Shown here one piece after another: positions 33,597-42,446 of a stretch of 64,000 nt of DNA. Origin of the DNA: Croceicoccus hydrothermalis. GTDB lineage: Bacteria > Pseudomonadota > Alphaproteobacteria > Sphingomonadales > Sphingomonadaceae. Within the stretch, counting starts at the first letter, position 1. Every line of letters begins with the position of its first letter. The notes beneath the pieces are model-generated. The model made no database searches. It was not told the DNA's origin and was given only the letters and a program-made list of their open reading frames with translations. The stretch lies in contig NZ_JAIQCI010000016.1 of NCBI RefSeq assembly GCF_022378335.1, positions 40,216 through 104,215 on the forward strand, in the 5' to 3' direction. A program made the translations under genes and the position numbers.

Positions 33597-34594
33597 AACG
33601 CGGCGATCCGGGCGGCGAGCGCCTGTGCATCGGCAATGGGGGTGTTCCATGCCGCGACGAACCGCGCCGCCCCGGCGCCCCAGTCGTAGAATTGATAGCC
33701 CTGTTCGCGCAGCACGGTCCGCTCCGCCGCCGTCAGGGTCATGAACACCTCGTTCGCCTCGACCGGATGCATCAGCCGTTCGGGCGCCGCGTCACCCAGC
33801 GCCGCGGCCGCCGCATTCGCGCCGCGCGCATTGGCGAGCCACAGATCGTCCTCCACCATGGCGAGCAGTTGCGCGGCGAGAAAGCGCCCCTTCGACGAAA
33901 GATGCCCGGCCCGCTTGCGCCGCCGCCGTGCCTCGTCCGCAAGGGCTGTGTCGAAGAATATCAGCGCCTCTGCGCCCATGCCGCCGTTCTTGATGAAGCC
34001 CATTGCGAGGCTGTCGATGCCATGGGAGCAACTCGCCTCGGCAGGGGTGCAATCCAGATGCGCCACCGCATTGGCGAAGCGTGCGCCGTCCATGTGAAAG
34101 CGCAGCCCGCGTTCGCGTGCGAATTCGCCCAGCGCGGCCAGTTCGTCGGGGGTGTAGCATTCGCCATATTCGCTGGCCTGGGTGATGGCGATCGCGTGGG
34201 GCTGCACCTGATGCACGTCGTTGCGGATGGGGTCGATGACGGCGGCGGCGGCATGCGCCGTCAGTTTCGCGCCCGGCCCGTCCGCCAGCATCAGCTTTGC
34301 CCCATGGGTGAAGAAGCCCGGTGCGCCGCCCTCGTCCACCTCGATATGGGCTTCGCGATGGCATACGATGCCGCCGAACGGAGGCACCATGCTGGCGAGC
34401 GCGAGGCAGTTGGCGGCGGTGCCCGTCGGCGTCCACAGCACCGCGCATTCGGTGCCGAACAGTGCCGAGAACCGCGCATCGAGCGCGGCCGACATCGCAT
34501 CGCCGTCATAGGGGGCATCGGCCGCGTCCGCGGCGCGCATGGCGTCCCACACGGCGGGATGGACGGGGGCGGCATTGTCGGAGAGGAATTGCAT
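33593..34594 (-). CDS. ltaE: Low-specificity L-threonine aldolase
   Basis: This PLP enzyme splits L-threonine or L-allo-threonine to glycine and acetaldehyde. The 333-residue fold-type I protein has LWTPTGTAANCLAL, HREAHIEVDEGG, LRFHMDGARFANAV and the PLP-lysine segment SLAMGFIKNGGMGAE. The frame opens to 34657, but ATG 34594 (MQFLSDNAAPVHPAV) matches the family. It is the first gene of a pair with the EamA transporter. Confidence 0.9.
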   Translation of the reverse strand: MQFLSDNAAPVHPAVWDAMRAADAADAPYDGDAMSAALDARFSALFGTECAVLWTPTGTAANCLALASMVPPFGGIVCHREAHIEVDEGGAPGFFTHGAKLMLADGPGAKLTAHAAAAVIDPIRNDVHQVQPHAIAITQASEYGECYTPDELAALGEFARERGLRFHMDGARFANAVAHLDCTPAEASCSHGIDSLAMGFIKNGGMGAEALIFFDTALADEARRRRKRAGHLSSKGRFLAAQLLAMVEDDLWLANARGANAAAAALGDAAPERLMHPVEANEVFMTLTAAERTVLREQGYQFYDWGAGAARFVAAWNTPIADAQALAARIAAL

Positions 34595-34650
34595 GTCCCG
34601 CCCATGCGAAGTGGTGCCGCCGCCGTCAAGCGCCGTATCGCGGGGCCGTC

Positions 34651-36936
34651 CTACCAATCGAAAGCAAGCTCCACGCCCACGCGCCGCCCTTTGATCAGCG
34701 GGCTGAACGTGCCGGTGGCGGGCGCGGGGTCGAACGGGGTGTTCTCCCCATCCGAAAACGGCCCGGCGGCGAATGGAATCTGCGTGTCGCCGCCGAACTG
34801 CACATTGTCGAGCAGGTTGCGCCCGAACAGCGTCAGCCGGATGCCCGGCTCGCCAAGGTCGAGGCCGATGCTGGCGTCCAGATTGTCGAACGCATCGACA
34901 TAGCCGAAATTATTGTCGGTATAGGCGTAGCGGTCGCGATGCTGAAAATCCGCGCGGGCGGTCAGCATTGCACCCTGCCGCACCCCCGGCACCGGCACAT
35001 TGGCCACCGCCCCTGCGCCATAGGTCCATTCCGGCACGCGCGGCAGGGCAAGCGCGCGATCGGCCCCATCGATGACCCCGTCGCCCGAGATATCCTGAAA
35101 CACGCGGCGATATTGCGCGTCGATATAGCCGGCATTGGCGTGGATCGTCACGATCGGCGACACCGCGAAATGGCCCGCGATCTCGCCGCCGCGAATGCGG
35201 GCGTCGGCGGTGTTGTAGACCGATTGCGCAAGGCCGGATGCCACGCTCGCCACGCTGACCTCGCGCTGCAGATCGTCCACCTCGGTCCAGAACGCGGCGA
35301 CGGTCAGCGCCGCGCGCCCGCCGGGGGAACGATATTTGAAGCCCGCCTCGAAACTGTCGACGCGCTCCTCGTCAAACGCCGCGCTGCCGAGGAGGTCGGC
35401 GACATCCTGAAACGCGGCGGGCTGCGTCACGCGCAGGTTGTAGCCGCCCGAACGATGCCCCCGGGTCCAGCTCGCATAGGCATTGGCGACCGGCACGATG
35501 GCGTAGGACAGCGCGATGCGCGGCGACAGGCTGTTCCAGGCGCGCGCATCGGAAAACCCGTTGTCCTCTCCGGTCACGGGGTTCGTGCCGGTAAAGGGGC
35601 AGGTGCCTTGCGTGACGAAACAGGGGGCGTTGCGCGGGCGAACGAAACTGATGTCGGCGCGCTTCTCCTCCCGCGACCAGCGCAGGCCGAGGCCGAGCGT
35701 CAGCCGCGTCGCGACGGGGTAATCGGCCTGCGCATAGAGGCCGTAGACATCGTGATCCTGCCGACCCCCGCCGTAGAAATTGAGCGCACTGAACGGCGGA
35801 AGCGAGCGATCCTCGTCATAGGCGACATCCTGCGTAAAGACATATCCGCCCGCCGTCACCTTCGCCCGGCCCAGCGCGCCGGACCAGAACAATTCGTTCG
35901 AAAACTGTTCCTGTGACGTGCCGGTGTTAGAGTGGAATATGAACGCCGGGCTGGAATCGATATCGTTGCGTGTGCGCAGGTCATATTGCCGCCACCCGAA
36001 AATATTGGTCAGCCGCCCGTTGCCGAGCCGATATTCCCCGCGCAGCACCGCAAAATCGGAGCGGCTGTCGTAAAACCCTTCCTCATCCACCGCGAGCGTA
36101 TAGCCATAGCGCGAATGCTGACCGTGGTTCTGCGTCGGTGCGCCGTCGCCCGAGCTGTCGTGCCATTCGCCCTTTGCCGTGATGGTCAGCCTTTCGCTCG
36201 CCACGAAGGTCAGCCCGCCGCGCAGCACGCTCGTCCGTGCCGCGCCGAAATCGCTGTCGTTGAACCCGTTGCGAAAATAGCCGCCGTCGATGGTGTGCAG
36301 CGCGCCCAATCGGATCGCCAGCCGGTTCGACAGCGGTCCCGACACCACCGCCCGCGCCGTCGCCATCGGGGCGCCCCGGCCGCCGTCCACCGGCGTTTCC
36401 AACGTGATACCCGCGTGCCCTTCGCCGCGAAACGAAGGGTCGCCCGTTTCGACCAACACCGCGCCGCCCGTCGTGTTGCGCCCGAACAAGACGCCTTGCG
36501 GCCCGCGCAAAATCTTGACGCTGCTCACATCCAGCGCATCGAACACCGTGCCGGCATTGATGCCGACATACACTCCGTCGATGAACAGGCCGACCGCCGG
36601 GTCGATCGACGGGATCGAGCTATTGACGCCCAGCCCGCGGATCGAGAAATTGGCCACCCCGGCAAAGGTTCCGATGGGGTCGAGCGACACGTTCGGTTCG
36701 GCATAGGTCAGCGAGGACAGATCGCGAAACTGCCGCGCGTTCAGCATGGCCGCATCATAATTCGCGACATGGCCGGGATAGTCGAGCGCGCCGGTATCGC
36801 CCTTGCCCGCGGTGACGACGATCGTGTCGGCAACGGCGGGTGCTGTGGGCGCGATCTGCGCATGGGCGGTGCCGGTGCCGGCGATCAGGGCGGCCAGGCA
36901 CAGAACGGGTCGGCGAAGTACGGCTGTTGCGGTCAA
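34651..36936 (-). CDS. TonB-dependent outer-membrane receptor
   Basis: This roughly 760-residue energised outer-membrane transporter starts with a signal peptide (VLCLAALIAGTGTAHAQ) and a TonB-box-like DTIVVTA. The plug follows (FSIRGLG, VDGVYVG-type segment, LRGPQGVLFGRNTTGGAV), then a 22-strand barrel ending in GVELAFDW. Near residue 640 a loop reads DISGDGVIDGADRAL, an EF-hand-like calcium motif. Substrate is unknown; no siderophore genes adjoin it. GTG 36954 is possible, but TTG 36936 has TAGGA about 6 nt upstream and I prefer it. Confidence 0.9.
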   Translation of the reverse strand: MTATAVLRRPVLCLAALIAGTGTAHAQIAPTAPAVADTIVVTAGKGDTGALDYPGHVANYDAAMLNARQFRDLSSLTYAEPNVSLDPIGTFAGVANFSIRGLGVNSSIPSIDPAVGLFIDGVYVGINAGTVFDALDVSSVKILRGPQGVLFGRNTTGGAVLVETGDPSFRGEGHAGITLETPVDGGRGAPMATARAVVSGPLSNRLAIRLGALHTIDGGYFRNGFNDSDFGAARTSVLRGGLTFVASERLTITAKGEWHDSSGDGAPTQNHGQHSRYGYTLAVDEEGFYDSRSDFAVLRGEYRLGNGRLTNIFGWRQYDLRTRNDIDSSPAFIFHSNTGTSQEQFSNELFWSGALGRAKVTAGGYVFTQDVAYDEDRSLPPFSALNFYGGGRQDHDVYGLYAQADYPVATRLTLGLGLRWSREEKRADISFVRPRNAPCFVTQGTCPFTGTNPVTGEDNGFSDARAWNSLSPRIALSYAIVPVANAYASWTRGHRSGGYNLRVTQPAAFQDVADLLGSAAFDEERVDSFEAGFKYRSPGGRAALTVAAFWTEVDDLQREVSVASVASGLAQSVYNTADARIRGGEIAGHFAVSPIVTIHANAGYIDAQYRRVFQDISGDGVIDGADRALALPRVPEWTYGAGAVANVPVPGVRQGAMLTARADFQHRDRYAYTDNNFGYVDAFDNLDASIGLDLGEPGIRLTLFGRNLLDNVQFGGDTQIPFAAGPFSDGENTPFDPAPATGTFSPLIKGRRVGVELAFDW

Positions 36937-37042
36937 TGTCGTTCCTACCCTCACGCGCGAAGTGCATCCTTCGCGCCGGGCAGCTATACCGGGTTTCGTC
37001 CTATTGCAATTGCGAGGCGTTTATTCCGCCCCCGCCCAAAGC

Positions 37043-38548
37043 TTACGGTTCGGTCAGGTAACCTTCAAGCTCGTTGCCCGTAAGGGTGACGACATGCAGC
37101 AGGTTCGTCGCGCCCGGCACACCGAACGGCACGCCCGCCAGCACGACCAGCTTCGAGCCCGCCGTGCCGAAACCGTTGCGCAGCGCCATGCGCTTGCCCT
37201 TGGCGATCATCTCCTCGAAACTGCCGATGTCCTTCGTGCGGACCGCGTGCGCACCCCAGAGCAACGCCGAACGCCGCGCCGTCTTCACCGCCGGGGTGAG
37301 CACGAGCAGCGGCACGCCCGGCCGTTCGCGGGCGACGCGCCGCGCCGTGCTGCCGGACGCGGTGAACACGGTGATCGCCGCGATCGGCAGGGTGTTGGCG
37401 ATGGACGCGCTGGCCTCGGCAAGGGCATCGGAGGTCGTCGCATCCGGCTCCACATGGCCGAGTGCGATATGGTCGGAATAGCCGGGGTCGCGTTCGACCT
37501 GTCCGGCGATGCGGTCCATGATGGTGACGGCTTCCTCCGGCCATTGCCCGGCGGCGGTTTCGGCCGAAAGCATCACCGCGTCGGCCCCGTCATAGACGGC
37601 ATTGGCGACATCCGACACCTCCGCCCGCGTGGGCGAGGGGCTTTCGATCATGGATTCCAGCATTTGCGTGGCGACCACGACCGGCTTGCCCGCCGCGCGG
37701 GCCTGGCGCACGATGCGTTTCTGAAGCGGCGGCACTTCCTCCGGGTTCAGCTCCACGCCGAGATCGCCGCGCGCCACCATCAGCCCGTCCGACAGTTCGA
37801 GAATTTCGTCCAGATGGCGCACGGCCAGCGGTTTCTCGATCTTGGCCATCAACGCGCCGTAGCCGCCCATGAGCTTGCGCGCCTCGGCCACGTCCTCTGG
37901 CCGCTGCACGAAGGACAGGCCGATCCAGTCCGCCTTGTGCTCCACGGCGAAGGCAAGGTCGCGGCGATCCTTGGGCGTGAGGGCGGGAATGGGAATTTCC
38001 GCATCGGGCACGTTCACGCCCTTGCGGTCCGAAATGACGCCGCCGACCTCCGCGCTGCACAGGATTTCGTCGTCGTCGGCGCGAATCACGCGCAGGCGGA
38101 GCTTCCCATCGTCGAGCAGCAGGCGCTGCCCTTTTTGAAGCAGGCCGAACAATTCGGGATGCGGCAGTTGCACGCGCGTTTCGTCGCCCGGTTCGTCCCG
38201 GCGGTCGAGCGTGAAATGCCCCGAATGACGGATCACGGCCTTGCCGTCCTTGAACTTGCCCACGCGCAGCTTCGGCCCCTGAAGATCGCACAATATGCCG
38301 ATGGGGCGGCCGGTCTTTTCCTCCAGAGCGCGGATCGCGGCGATGGTCTTTGCATGATCGGCATGTTCGCCGTGGCTCATGTTCACGCGAAACGCATCGG
38401 CACCGGAGGTCAGCAGCCGCTCGATCATTTCGGGGTCGCGGCTCGCAGGGCCGAGCGTGGCGAGAATCTTGACCTTGCGGTCGCGCGGTTCGAACTTGTG
38501 CAAGAAGATTTGTCCCGATGGCTGCTCAGTGGCAAGTCCTATGGGCAC
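37043..38548 (-). CDS. pyk: Pyruvate kinase
   Basis: Pyk converts PEP and ADP to pyruvate and ATP at the end of glycolysis. The chain of about 500 residues shows KVKILATLGPASR, FRVNMSHGEHADH, the active-site MAKIEKP and MVARGDLGVEL, and the metal/substrate motif VVVATQMLESMI. The frame opens to ATG 38599, but that codon overlaps the divergent DUF1244 start; GTG 38548 with an upstream GGGGGA is more likely. The exact start is uncertain by a few codons. Confidence 0.93.
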   Translation of the reverse strand: MPIGLATEQPSGQIFLHKFEPRDRKVKILATLGPASRDPEMIERLLTSGADAFRVNMSHGEHADHAKTIAAIRALEEKTGRPIGILCDLQGPKLRVGKFKDGKAVIRHSGHFTLDRRDEPGDETRVQLPHPELFGLLQKGQRLLLDDGKLRLRVIRADDDEILCSAEVGGVISDRKGVNVPDAEIPIPALTPKDRRDLAFAVEHKADWIGLSFVQRPEDVAEARKLMGGYGALMAKIEKPLAVRHLDEILELSDGLMVARGDLGVELNPEEVPPLQKRIVRQARAAGKPVVVATQMLESMIESPSPTRAEVSDVANAVYDGADAVMLSAETAAGQWPEEAVTIMDRIAGQVERDPGYSDHIALGHVEPDATTSDALAEASASIANTLPIAAITVFTASGSTARRVARERPGVPLLVLTPAVKTARRSALLWGAHAVRTKDIGSFEEMIAKGKRMALRNGFGTAGSKLVVLAGVPFGVPGATNLLHVVTLTGNELEGYLTEP

Positions 38549-38597
38549 AGTCCCCCGCTCGCAAGCGTTAGTGGCGATATTCAATTGGAGAAACGAC

Positions 38598-38909
38598 ATG
38601 ACCGACCCCCTCGATCAGCTGCCCGACGAACAGGCCGCCGCCGCGTTCCGGCGCCTCGTGCGCCATCTGCGTCATCGCACCGACGTGCAGAATATCGAGT
38701 TGATGGGGACATCGGGGTTTTGCCGTAATTGCCTCGCCGACTGGATTCGCGACGCCGGATACGATGGCGACAAGGCAGAGGCCCGCGCGCTCATCCACGG
38801 CATGCCGATGGACGCGTGGAAGGACCGGCATCAGACCCCCGCGACCGAAGACCAGATCGCCCGGATGGAGGCGAGCGTGAAGCGCAACAAGGTTGAGAGC
38901 AATATCTGA
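38598..38909 (+). CDS. DUF1244 family protein
   Basis: This is a 103-residue DUF1244 protein widespread in proteobacteria. The conserved core LMGTSGFCRNCLADWIRDAG carries a CxxC pair that could bind metal, and DGDKAEARALIHGMPMDAWK completes the family signature. GGAG 7 nt upstream supports ATG 38598. No function is established. Confidence 0.9.
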   Translation: MTDPLDQLPDEQAAAAFRRLVRHLRHRTDVQNIELMGTSGFCRNCLADWIRDAGYDGDKAEARALIHGMPMDAWKDRHQTPATEDQIARMEASVKRNKVESNI

Positions 38910-39064
38910 AAATCCTGCTTCGGCGGCGGGGCGAGCGGGCTGAGGTGCACCCTGTGCATAAATCGCGCGGGCACGGGTTCACGCCCGCGCGCCTCTTGGC
39001 TAAGGCCGCGCCCTGCCGGGCATGACGCTCGAACCCGATTCTATCATTGTGGAGACACGCCGCC

Positions 39065-39301
39065 ATGGCCGAAAACACCGACGATCGCCTGCGCCTGCTG
39101 ATCGAGCGTATCGAACGCCTCGAAGAGGAAAAGAAGGGCATCGCCGACGACATCAAGGAAGTCTATGGCGAGGCAAAGGCCGTAGGCTATGACGTGAAGA
39201 TCATGCGACAGATCGTCCGCCTCAGAAAGATGAAGGCCGACGACCGCCGCGAAATGGACATGGTGCTCGAAACCTACAAGGCGGCGCTGGGCCTCGACTG
39301 A
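39065..39301 (+). CDS. GapR-like DNA-binding protein (DUF2312/UPF0335)
   Basis: This is a 78-residue helical protein of the DUF2312 family, whose Caulobacter member GapR binds overtwisted AT-rich DNA and supports replication and topoisomerase action. Nearly the whole chain matches: [20 protein letters not shown] (coiled coil), then [23 protein letters not shown] 39065 has GGAG about 10 nt upstream. It is followed by a very strong hairpin. Confidence 0.88.
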   Translation: MAENTDDRLRLLIERIERLEEEKKGIADDIKEVYGEAKAVGYDVKIMRQIVRLRKMKADDRREMDMVLETYKAALGLD

Positions 39302-39335
39302 ACTCGACCGGCCGCCCCCGACTATTCGGCAATGC

Positions 39336-39381
39336 GGGCCGGACATGCGACCGTTCGCGGAACGGGGCTCATGTCCGGCCC
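39336..39381 (+). terminator. Nested 12-bp + 6-bp hairpin after the GapR-like gene
   Basis: GGGCCGGACATG (39336-39347) pairs perfectly with CATGTCCGGCCC (39370-39381); inside, CCGTTC and GAACGG form a second perfect stem with a 3-nt loop. T-rich GTTTCCTTT follows, so it can act as a terminator; it also overlaps the EcfG promoter of the next gene. Confidence 0.7.
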
Positions 39382-39384
39382 GTT
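39359..39384 (+). promoter_or_regulatory. EcfG (general stress sigma factor) promoter of the SDR gene
   Basis: GGAAC (39359-39363), a 17-bp spacer and CGTT (39381-39384) match the alphaproteobacterial EcfG consensus exactly. Expected transcription start is about 39390-39393, 25 nt before the SDR start codon. Confidence 0.7.
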
Positions 39385-39385
39385 T

Positions 39386-39409
39386 CCTTTCAAACGCGAT
39401 TTTGAAAGG
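39386..39409 (+). promoter_or_regulatory. Hairpin that sequesters the SDR ribosome-binding site
   Basis: CCTTTCAAA (39386-39394) pairs perfectly with TTTGAAAGG (39401-39409). The AAAGGA Shine-Dalgarno of the SDR gene is in the right arm. A transcript starting at the EcfG promoter would lack most of the left arm and so leave the site free; a read-through transcript would contain the whole hairpin. Confidence 0.6.
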
Positions 39410-39417
39410 ACAACCCC

Positions 39418-40278
39418 ATGGCCAATGCCGATTTCATTGGGAAGATCGACGAGGAACCCGGCCTTCCCGGCAGCGAGGCAAAGCTCGATCCGACGCCCGA
39501 ATACATGCCCCGCTACCCCGGATCGGGGCGGCTGAAGGACAAGGTCGCCATCGTCACCGGCGCCGATAGCGGCATCGGCCGCGCCGTCGCCGTGCTCTAT
39601 GCCCGCGAAGGGGCGAAGGTCGCGATCTCCTACCTGTCCGAGCATGAGGATGCGGAAAAGACCGCGCAGCTCGTCCGCGACGAGGGGAGCGAGGCGCTAC
39701 TTTTCCCCGGCGATCTCGGACACAAGGAGCAATGCGACAAGATTGTGCGCGAAACGGTCGACAAATGGGGCCGTCTCGACATCCTCGTGAACGACGCGGG
39801 CGAGCAGCACCCCGACAAGGACGTGACCGACATCACGCCCGAACAGTTGCAGCGCACGTTTCAGTCCAACATCTTTTCGCAGTTCTACATGGTGCAGGCC
39901 GCGCGCCCGCATCTGAAAAAAGGCGCGGCGATCGTCAATTGCACCAGCGTGACGATGTACAAGGGCTCGCCCGGCCTGCTCGACTACAGCGCGACGAAGG
40001 GTGCGATCACGGCCTTTACCCGCTCGCTCTCGGGCAATCTGGTCGATGACGGCATTCGCGTGAACGCGGTCGCGCCCGGCCCGATCTGGACGCCGCTCAA
40101 CCCCGCCGGCGGCGCCCCGCCCGAAAAGGTCGAGCATTTCGGCGAGGGCACGCCAATGGGCCGCCCCGGCCAACCCAACGAGGTCGCGCCCGCGTTCCTG
40201 TTCCTGGCGTGCGAGGATTCGTCCTACATGACCGGACAGGTGCTGCACCCCAATGGCGGGAGCGTGGTCAATGCCTAG
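39418..40278 (+). CDS. SDR family oxidoreductase (YghA-like, stress-associated)
   Basis: This is a 286-residue classical short-chain dehydrogenase with the roughly 40-residue N-terminal extension typical of the YghA/general-stress group ([16 protein letters not shown]). The cofactor motif is [13 protein letters not shown], the usual NNAG is NDAG, the catalytic Ser is in IVNCTSVT and the Tyr/Lys pair in [10 protein letters not shown]. Substrate is unknown. The upstream EcfG promoter places it in the general stress response; its stop overlaps the YbjQ start. Confidence 0.9.
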   Translation: MANADFIGKIDEEPGLPGSEAKLDPTPEYMPRYPGSGRLKDKVAIVTGADSGIGRAVAVLYAREGAKVAISYLSEHEDAEKTAQLVRDEGSEALLFPGDLGHKEQCDKIVRETVDKWGRLDILVNDAGEQHPDKDVTDITPEQLQRTFQSNIFSQFYMVQAARPHLKKGAAIVNCTSVTMYKGSPGLLDYSATKGAITAFTRSLSGNLVDDGIRVNAVAPGPIWTPLNPAGGAPPEKVEHFGEGTPMGRPGQPNEVAPAFLFLACEDSSYMTGQVLHPNGGSVVNA

Positions 40279-40630
40279 TCCATGGAGCAATCGCGGCGAT
40301 GGCGGCGGCATGGTGGTGACCACCACCGCCGTCGTCGAAGGGCGCGCGGTGCGCGAATATCTCGGCATCGTCACGGGCGAGGTGATCGTGGGCGCGAACC
40401 TGTTTCGCGACCTGTTCGCCTCCATCACCGACCTCGTCGGCGGGCGTTCGGGAAAATATGAGGAGGTATTGTCCCGCGCGCGCAAGGAAGCGCTTTCCGA
40501 GATGCAGGCCGAAGCACGGGAACTGGGCGGCAATGGCGTCGTCGGCGTCGATATCGATTACGAGGTGCTGGGCCAGAACGGCTCGATGCTGATGGTGTCG
40601 TGCAGCGGGACCGCGGTTACCCTCGATTGA
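40271..40630 (+). CDS. YbjQ/UPF0145 family protein
   Basis: This is a 119-residue protein of the UPF0145 family, which forms small pentameric assemblies of unknown role. Visible are [20 protein letters not shown], the [18 protein letters not shown] helix and [18 protein letters not shown] 40271 overlaps the SDR stop by 8 nt with GGGAG 9 nt upstream; ATG 40310 is an alternative that removes 13 non-conserved residues. It is probably co-expressed with the SDR under stress. Confidence 0.87.
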   Translation: MPSPWSNRGDGGGMVVTTTAVVEGRAVREYLGIVTGEVIVGANLFRDLFASITDLVGGRSGKYEEVLSRARKEALSEMQAEARELGGNGVVGVDIDYEVLGQNGSMLMVSCSGTAVTLD

Positions 40631-40633
40631 GTA

Positions 40634-41014
40634 TCAAGCGCCGCGGAAATTGAGTTCCAGAAGCACGCCATTCGGCTCGTGCACGAAAATCTGGCGCAGG
40701 CCGATTTCCGCGACCTCGTTGGTGCGCACGCGATAACCATTGCGGCCGAGCCGTTCGAGCAGCGCGTCATACCCGCTGCATTCGAGTGCGACGTGATCGA
40801 ACGCGCCATTGTCGTCCCCGACCGGCGCGCCGGGTTTCTGCCTGAGCAGGTGGATGACGGCGCGGCCCGCCTGGTCGAGCAGCCATGCGTTATGCTCCAC
40901 CTGCCGGCCCGGCGCGGCGGTGATTTCCATTTCCAGCATATCGCGAAAGAACGCGATGGTGCCGGCCATGTCCGGCGTGCGGATATTGACGTGGTCGATG
41001 GCGAGGATCGGCAT
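40634..41014 (-). CDS. VOC family protein (glyoxalase/bleomycin-resistance fold)
   Basis: This 126-residue protein has two beta-alpha-beta-beta-beta modules of the vicinal oxygen chelate superfamily. It begins ILAIDHVNIRTPDMAGTIAF with the first metal-type His and has FDHVALECSGYDALLERL and GVLLELNFRG with His and Glu ligands. Substrate cannot be predicted. The long upstream open frame is non-homologous; ATG 41014 is the natural start. It ends 4 nt from the convergent ybjQ stop. Confidence 0.82.
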   Translation of the reverse strand: MPILAIDHVNIRTPDMAGTIAFFRDMLEMEITAAPGRQVEHNAWLLDQAGRAVIHLLRQKPGAPVGDDNGAFDHVALECSGYDALLERLGRNGYRVRTNEVAEIGLRQIFVHEPNGVLLELNFRGA

Positions 41015-41152
41015 GGGCGGGGTGTTCCGGATTGCGGCCTCGATGAAAGCCGGGGACGTGGACGGCATGCTGACGAAGGGTTGGCCTTGCGAAGGGATGG
41101 GCGCCGGTCTAAGCACCGCGCCAATCCATAATATGACGACAGGAGCGGATTG

Positions 41153-41902
41153 GTGGCAGGCCATTCCAAATTCAAGAATATCATGCATCGCAAGGGCGCG
41201 CAGGACAAGAAGCGTTCCGCGATGTTTTCCAAGCTTTCGCGCGAAATCACCGTGGCGGCGAAAATGGGCATGCCCGATCCGGACATGAACCCGCGCCTGC
41301 GCCTCGCCGTGAACGCCGCGAAGTCGCAGTCGATGCCCAAGGACAACATTCAGCGCGCCATCGACAAGGCATCGGCCAACGAAGGCGACGATTACGAGGA
41401 AATCCGCTACGAAGGTTACGGCCCGCAGGGCGTCGCGATCATCGTCGAGGCATTGACCGACAATCGCAACCGCACCGCGACGAACGTGCGCACCGCCTTT
41501 TCGAAGAACGGCGGCAATCTCGGCGCGTCGGGATCGGTCAGCCACGGTTTCGAACGGCTCGGCCTGATCGTATACCCCGCGAGCGTCGGCGGCGAGGACA
41601 AGGTGCTCGAAGCCGCGATGGAGGCGGGCGCCGAGGATATCCAGTCGGGCAAGGACGAGCACGAAATCTGGACCGCGGCGGACGATCTGCACGAGGTGGC
41701 GAGCGCATTGGAAAAGACGCTGGGCGAGGCCGAGACGGTCAAGCTGGCGTGGAAGCCCAACATCACCGTCGACATGGAAGAAGCGCCGGCGCAGACCTTG
41801 TTCAAGCTGATCGACGCGCTCGACGATGATGACGATGTGCAGACCGTCTGGGGCAATTACGAAGTGTCGGACGAGATCATGGAAAAGCTTGGCGCAGAAT
41901 AA
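41153..41902 (+). CDS. YebC/PmpR family protein
   Basis: This is a 249-residue cytoplasmic protein. The N-terminus [20 protein letters not shown] and [18 protein letters not shown] are diagnostic. Members were described as transcriptional regulators (PmpR, RuvC-linked) and more recently YebC was shown to relieve ribosome stalling at proline stretches. The start is GTG 41153 with AGGAG 7 nt upstream. It lies just before ruvC, the classic yebC-ruvC order. Confidence 0.94.
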   Translation: MAGHSKFKNIMHRKGAQDKKRSAMFSKLSREITVAAKMGMPDPDMNPRLRLAVNAAKSQSMPKDNIQRAIDKASANEGDDYEEIRYEGYGPQGVAIIVEALTDNRNRTATNVRTAFSKNGGNLGASGSVSHGFERLGLIVYPASVGGEDKVLEAAMEAGAEDIQSGKDEHEIWTAADDLHEVASALEKTLGEAETVKLAWKPNITVDMEEAPAQTLFKLIDALDDDDDVQTVWGNYEVSDEIMEKLGAE

Positions 41903-41927
41903 GCGGGCGATTCGGTTTCGCCTTCCA

Positions 41928-41983
41928 ATGATCGTGCTTCGATGATCGTGCTTCGATGATTGTGCTTCGATGATCGTCCTGGG
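41928..41983 (+). repeat. 14-bp tandem repeat forming chained mini-ORFs ahead of ruvC
   Basis: ATGATCGTGCTTCG is repeated at 41928, 41942 and 41956 (one T variant), and the fourth unit, ATGATCGTCCTGGG, is the start of ruvC itself. Because the unit is 14 bp, each copy reads ATG-ATC/ATT-GTG-CTT-CGA-TGA, a five-codon ORF whose TGA overlaps the next ATG as ATGA. The chain ends on the ruvC start codon. Confidence 0.9.
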
Positions 41984-42446
41984 GCTGGACCCCTCGCTGA
42001 CCTGCACCGGATGGGGGCTGGTCCGTGTCGACGGCGCGCGATTGTCGCATATCGCCAACGGGCAATTGCCGACAAATTCCAAGCTGCCCATTGCCGAGCG
42101 TTTGTTGCAGATACAGGAAGGCGTCGCAGCCGCCATTGCCGCGCATCACCCGGATGTCGCGGCGGTGGAGGAGGTCTTCGTCAACAAGAACCCGCAATCC
42201 ACACTGAAACTCGCGCATGCGCGGGGGTGTGTCCTCGCCGCCTGTGCCGCGGGGCATGTGCCGGTGTTCGAACATTCGACGCGCATCGTGAAGAAAGCCG
42301 TCGTCGGCACCGGCGCCGCACAGAAGGAGCAGGTGCAGGCGATGTTGAAAGTGCTGCTCCCCGGCGTGAAGATTACAGGCCCCGATGCGGCCGACGCGCT
42401 TGCCGTGGCGATCGCGCATGCCCATCTGAAACCGCATGGATCATAA
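41970..42446 (+). CDS. ruvC: Crossover junction endodeoxyribonuclease RuvC
   Basis: RuvC resolves Holliday junctions with RuvAB. The 158-residue protein has catalytic acidic residues in MIVLGLDPSLTCTGWG, AAVEEVFVNKNP and GPDAADALAVAIAHAH. There is no Shine-Dalgarno directly upstream; instead the tandem repeat above precedes it, so translation may depend on re-initiation or on coupling to yebC. Its end overlaps the deaminase start by 11 nt. Confidence 0.95.
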   Translation: MIVLGLDPSLTCTGWGLVRVDGARLSHIANGQLPTNSKLPIAERLLQIQEGVAAAIAAHHPDVAAVEEVFVNKNPQSTLKLAHARGCVLAACAAGHVPVFEHSTRIVKKAVVGTGAAQKEQVQAMLKVLLPGVKITGPDAADALAVAIAHAHLKPHGS

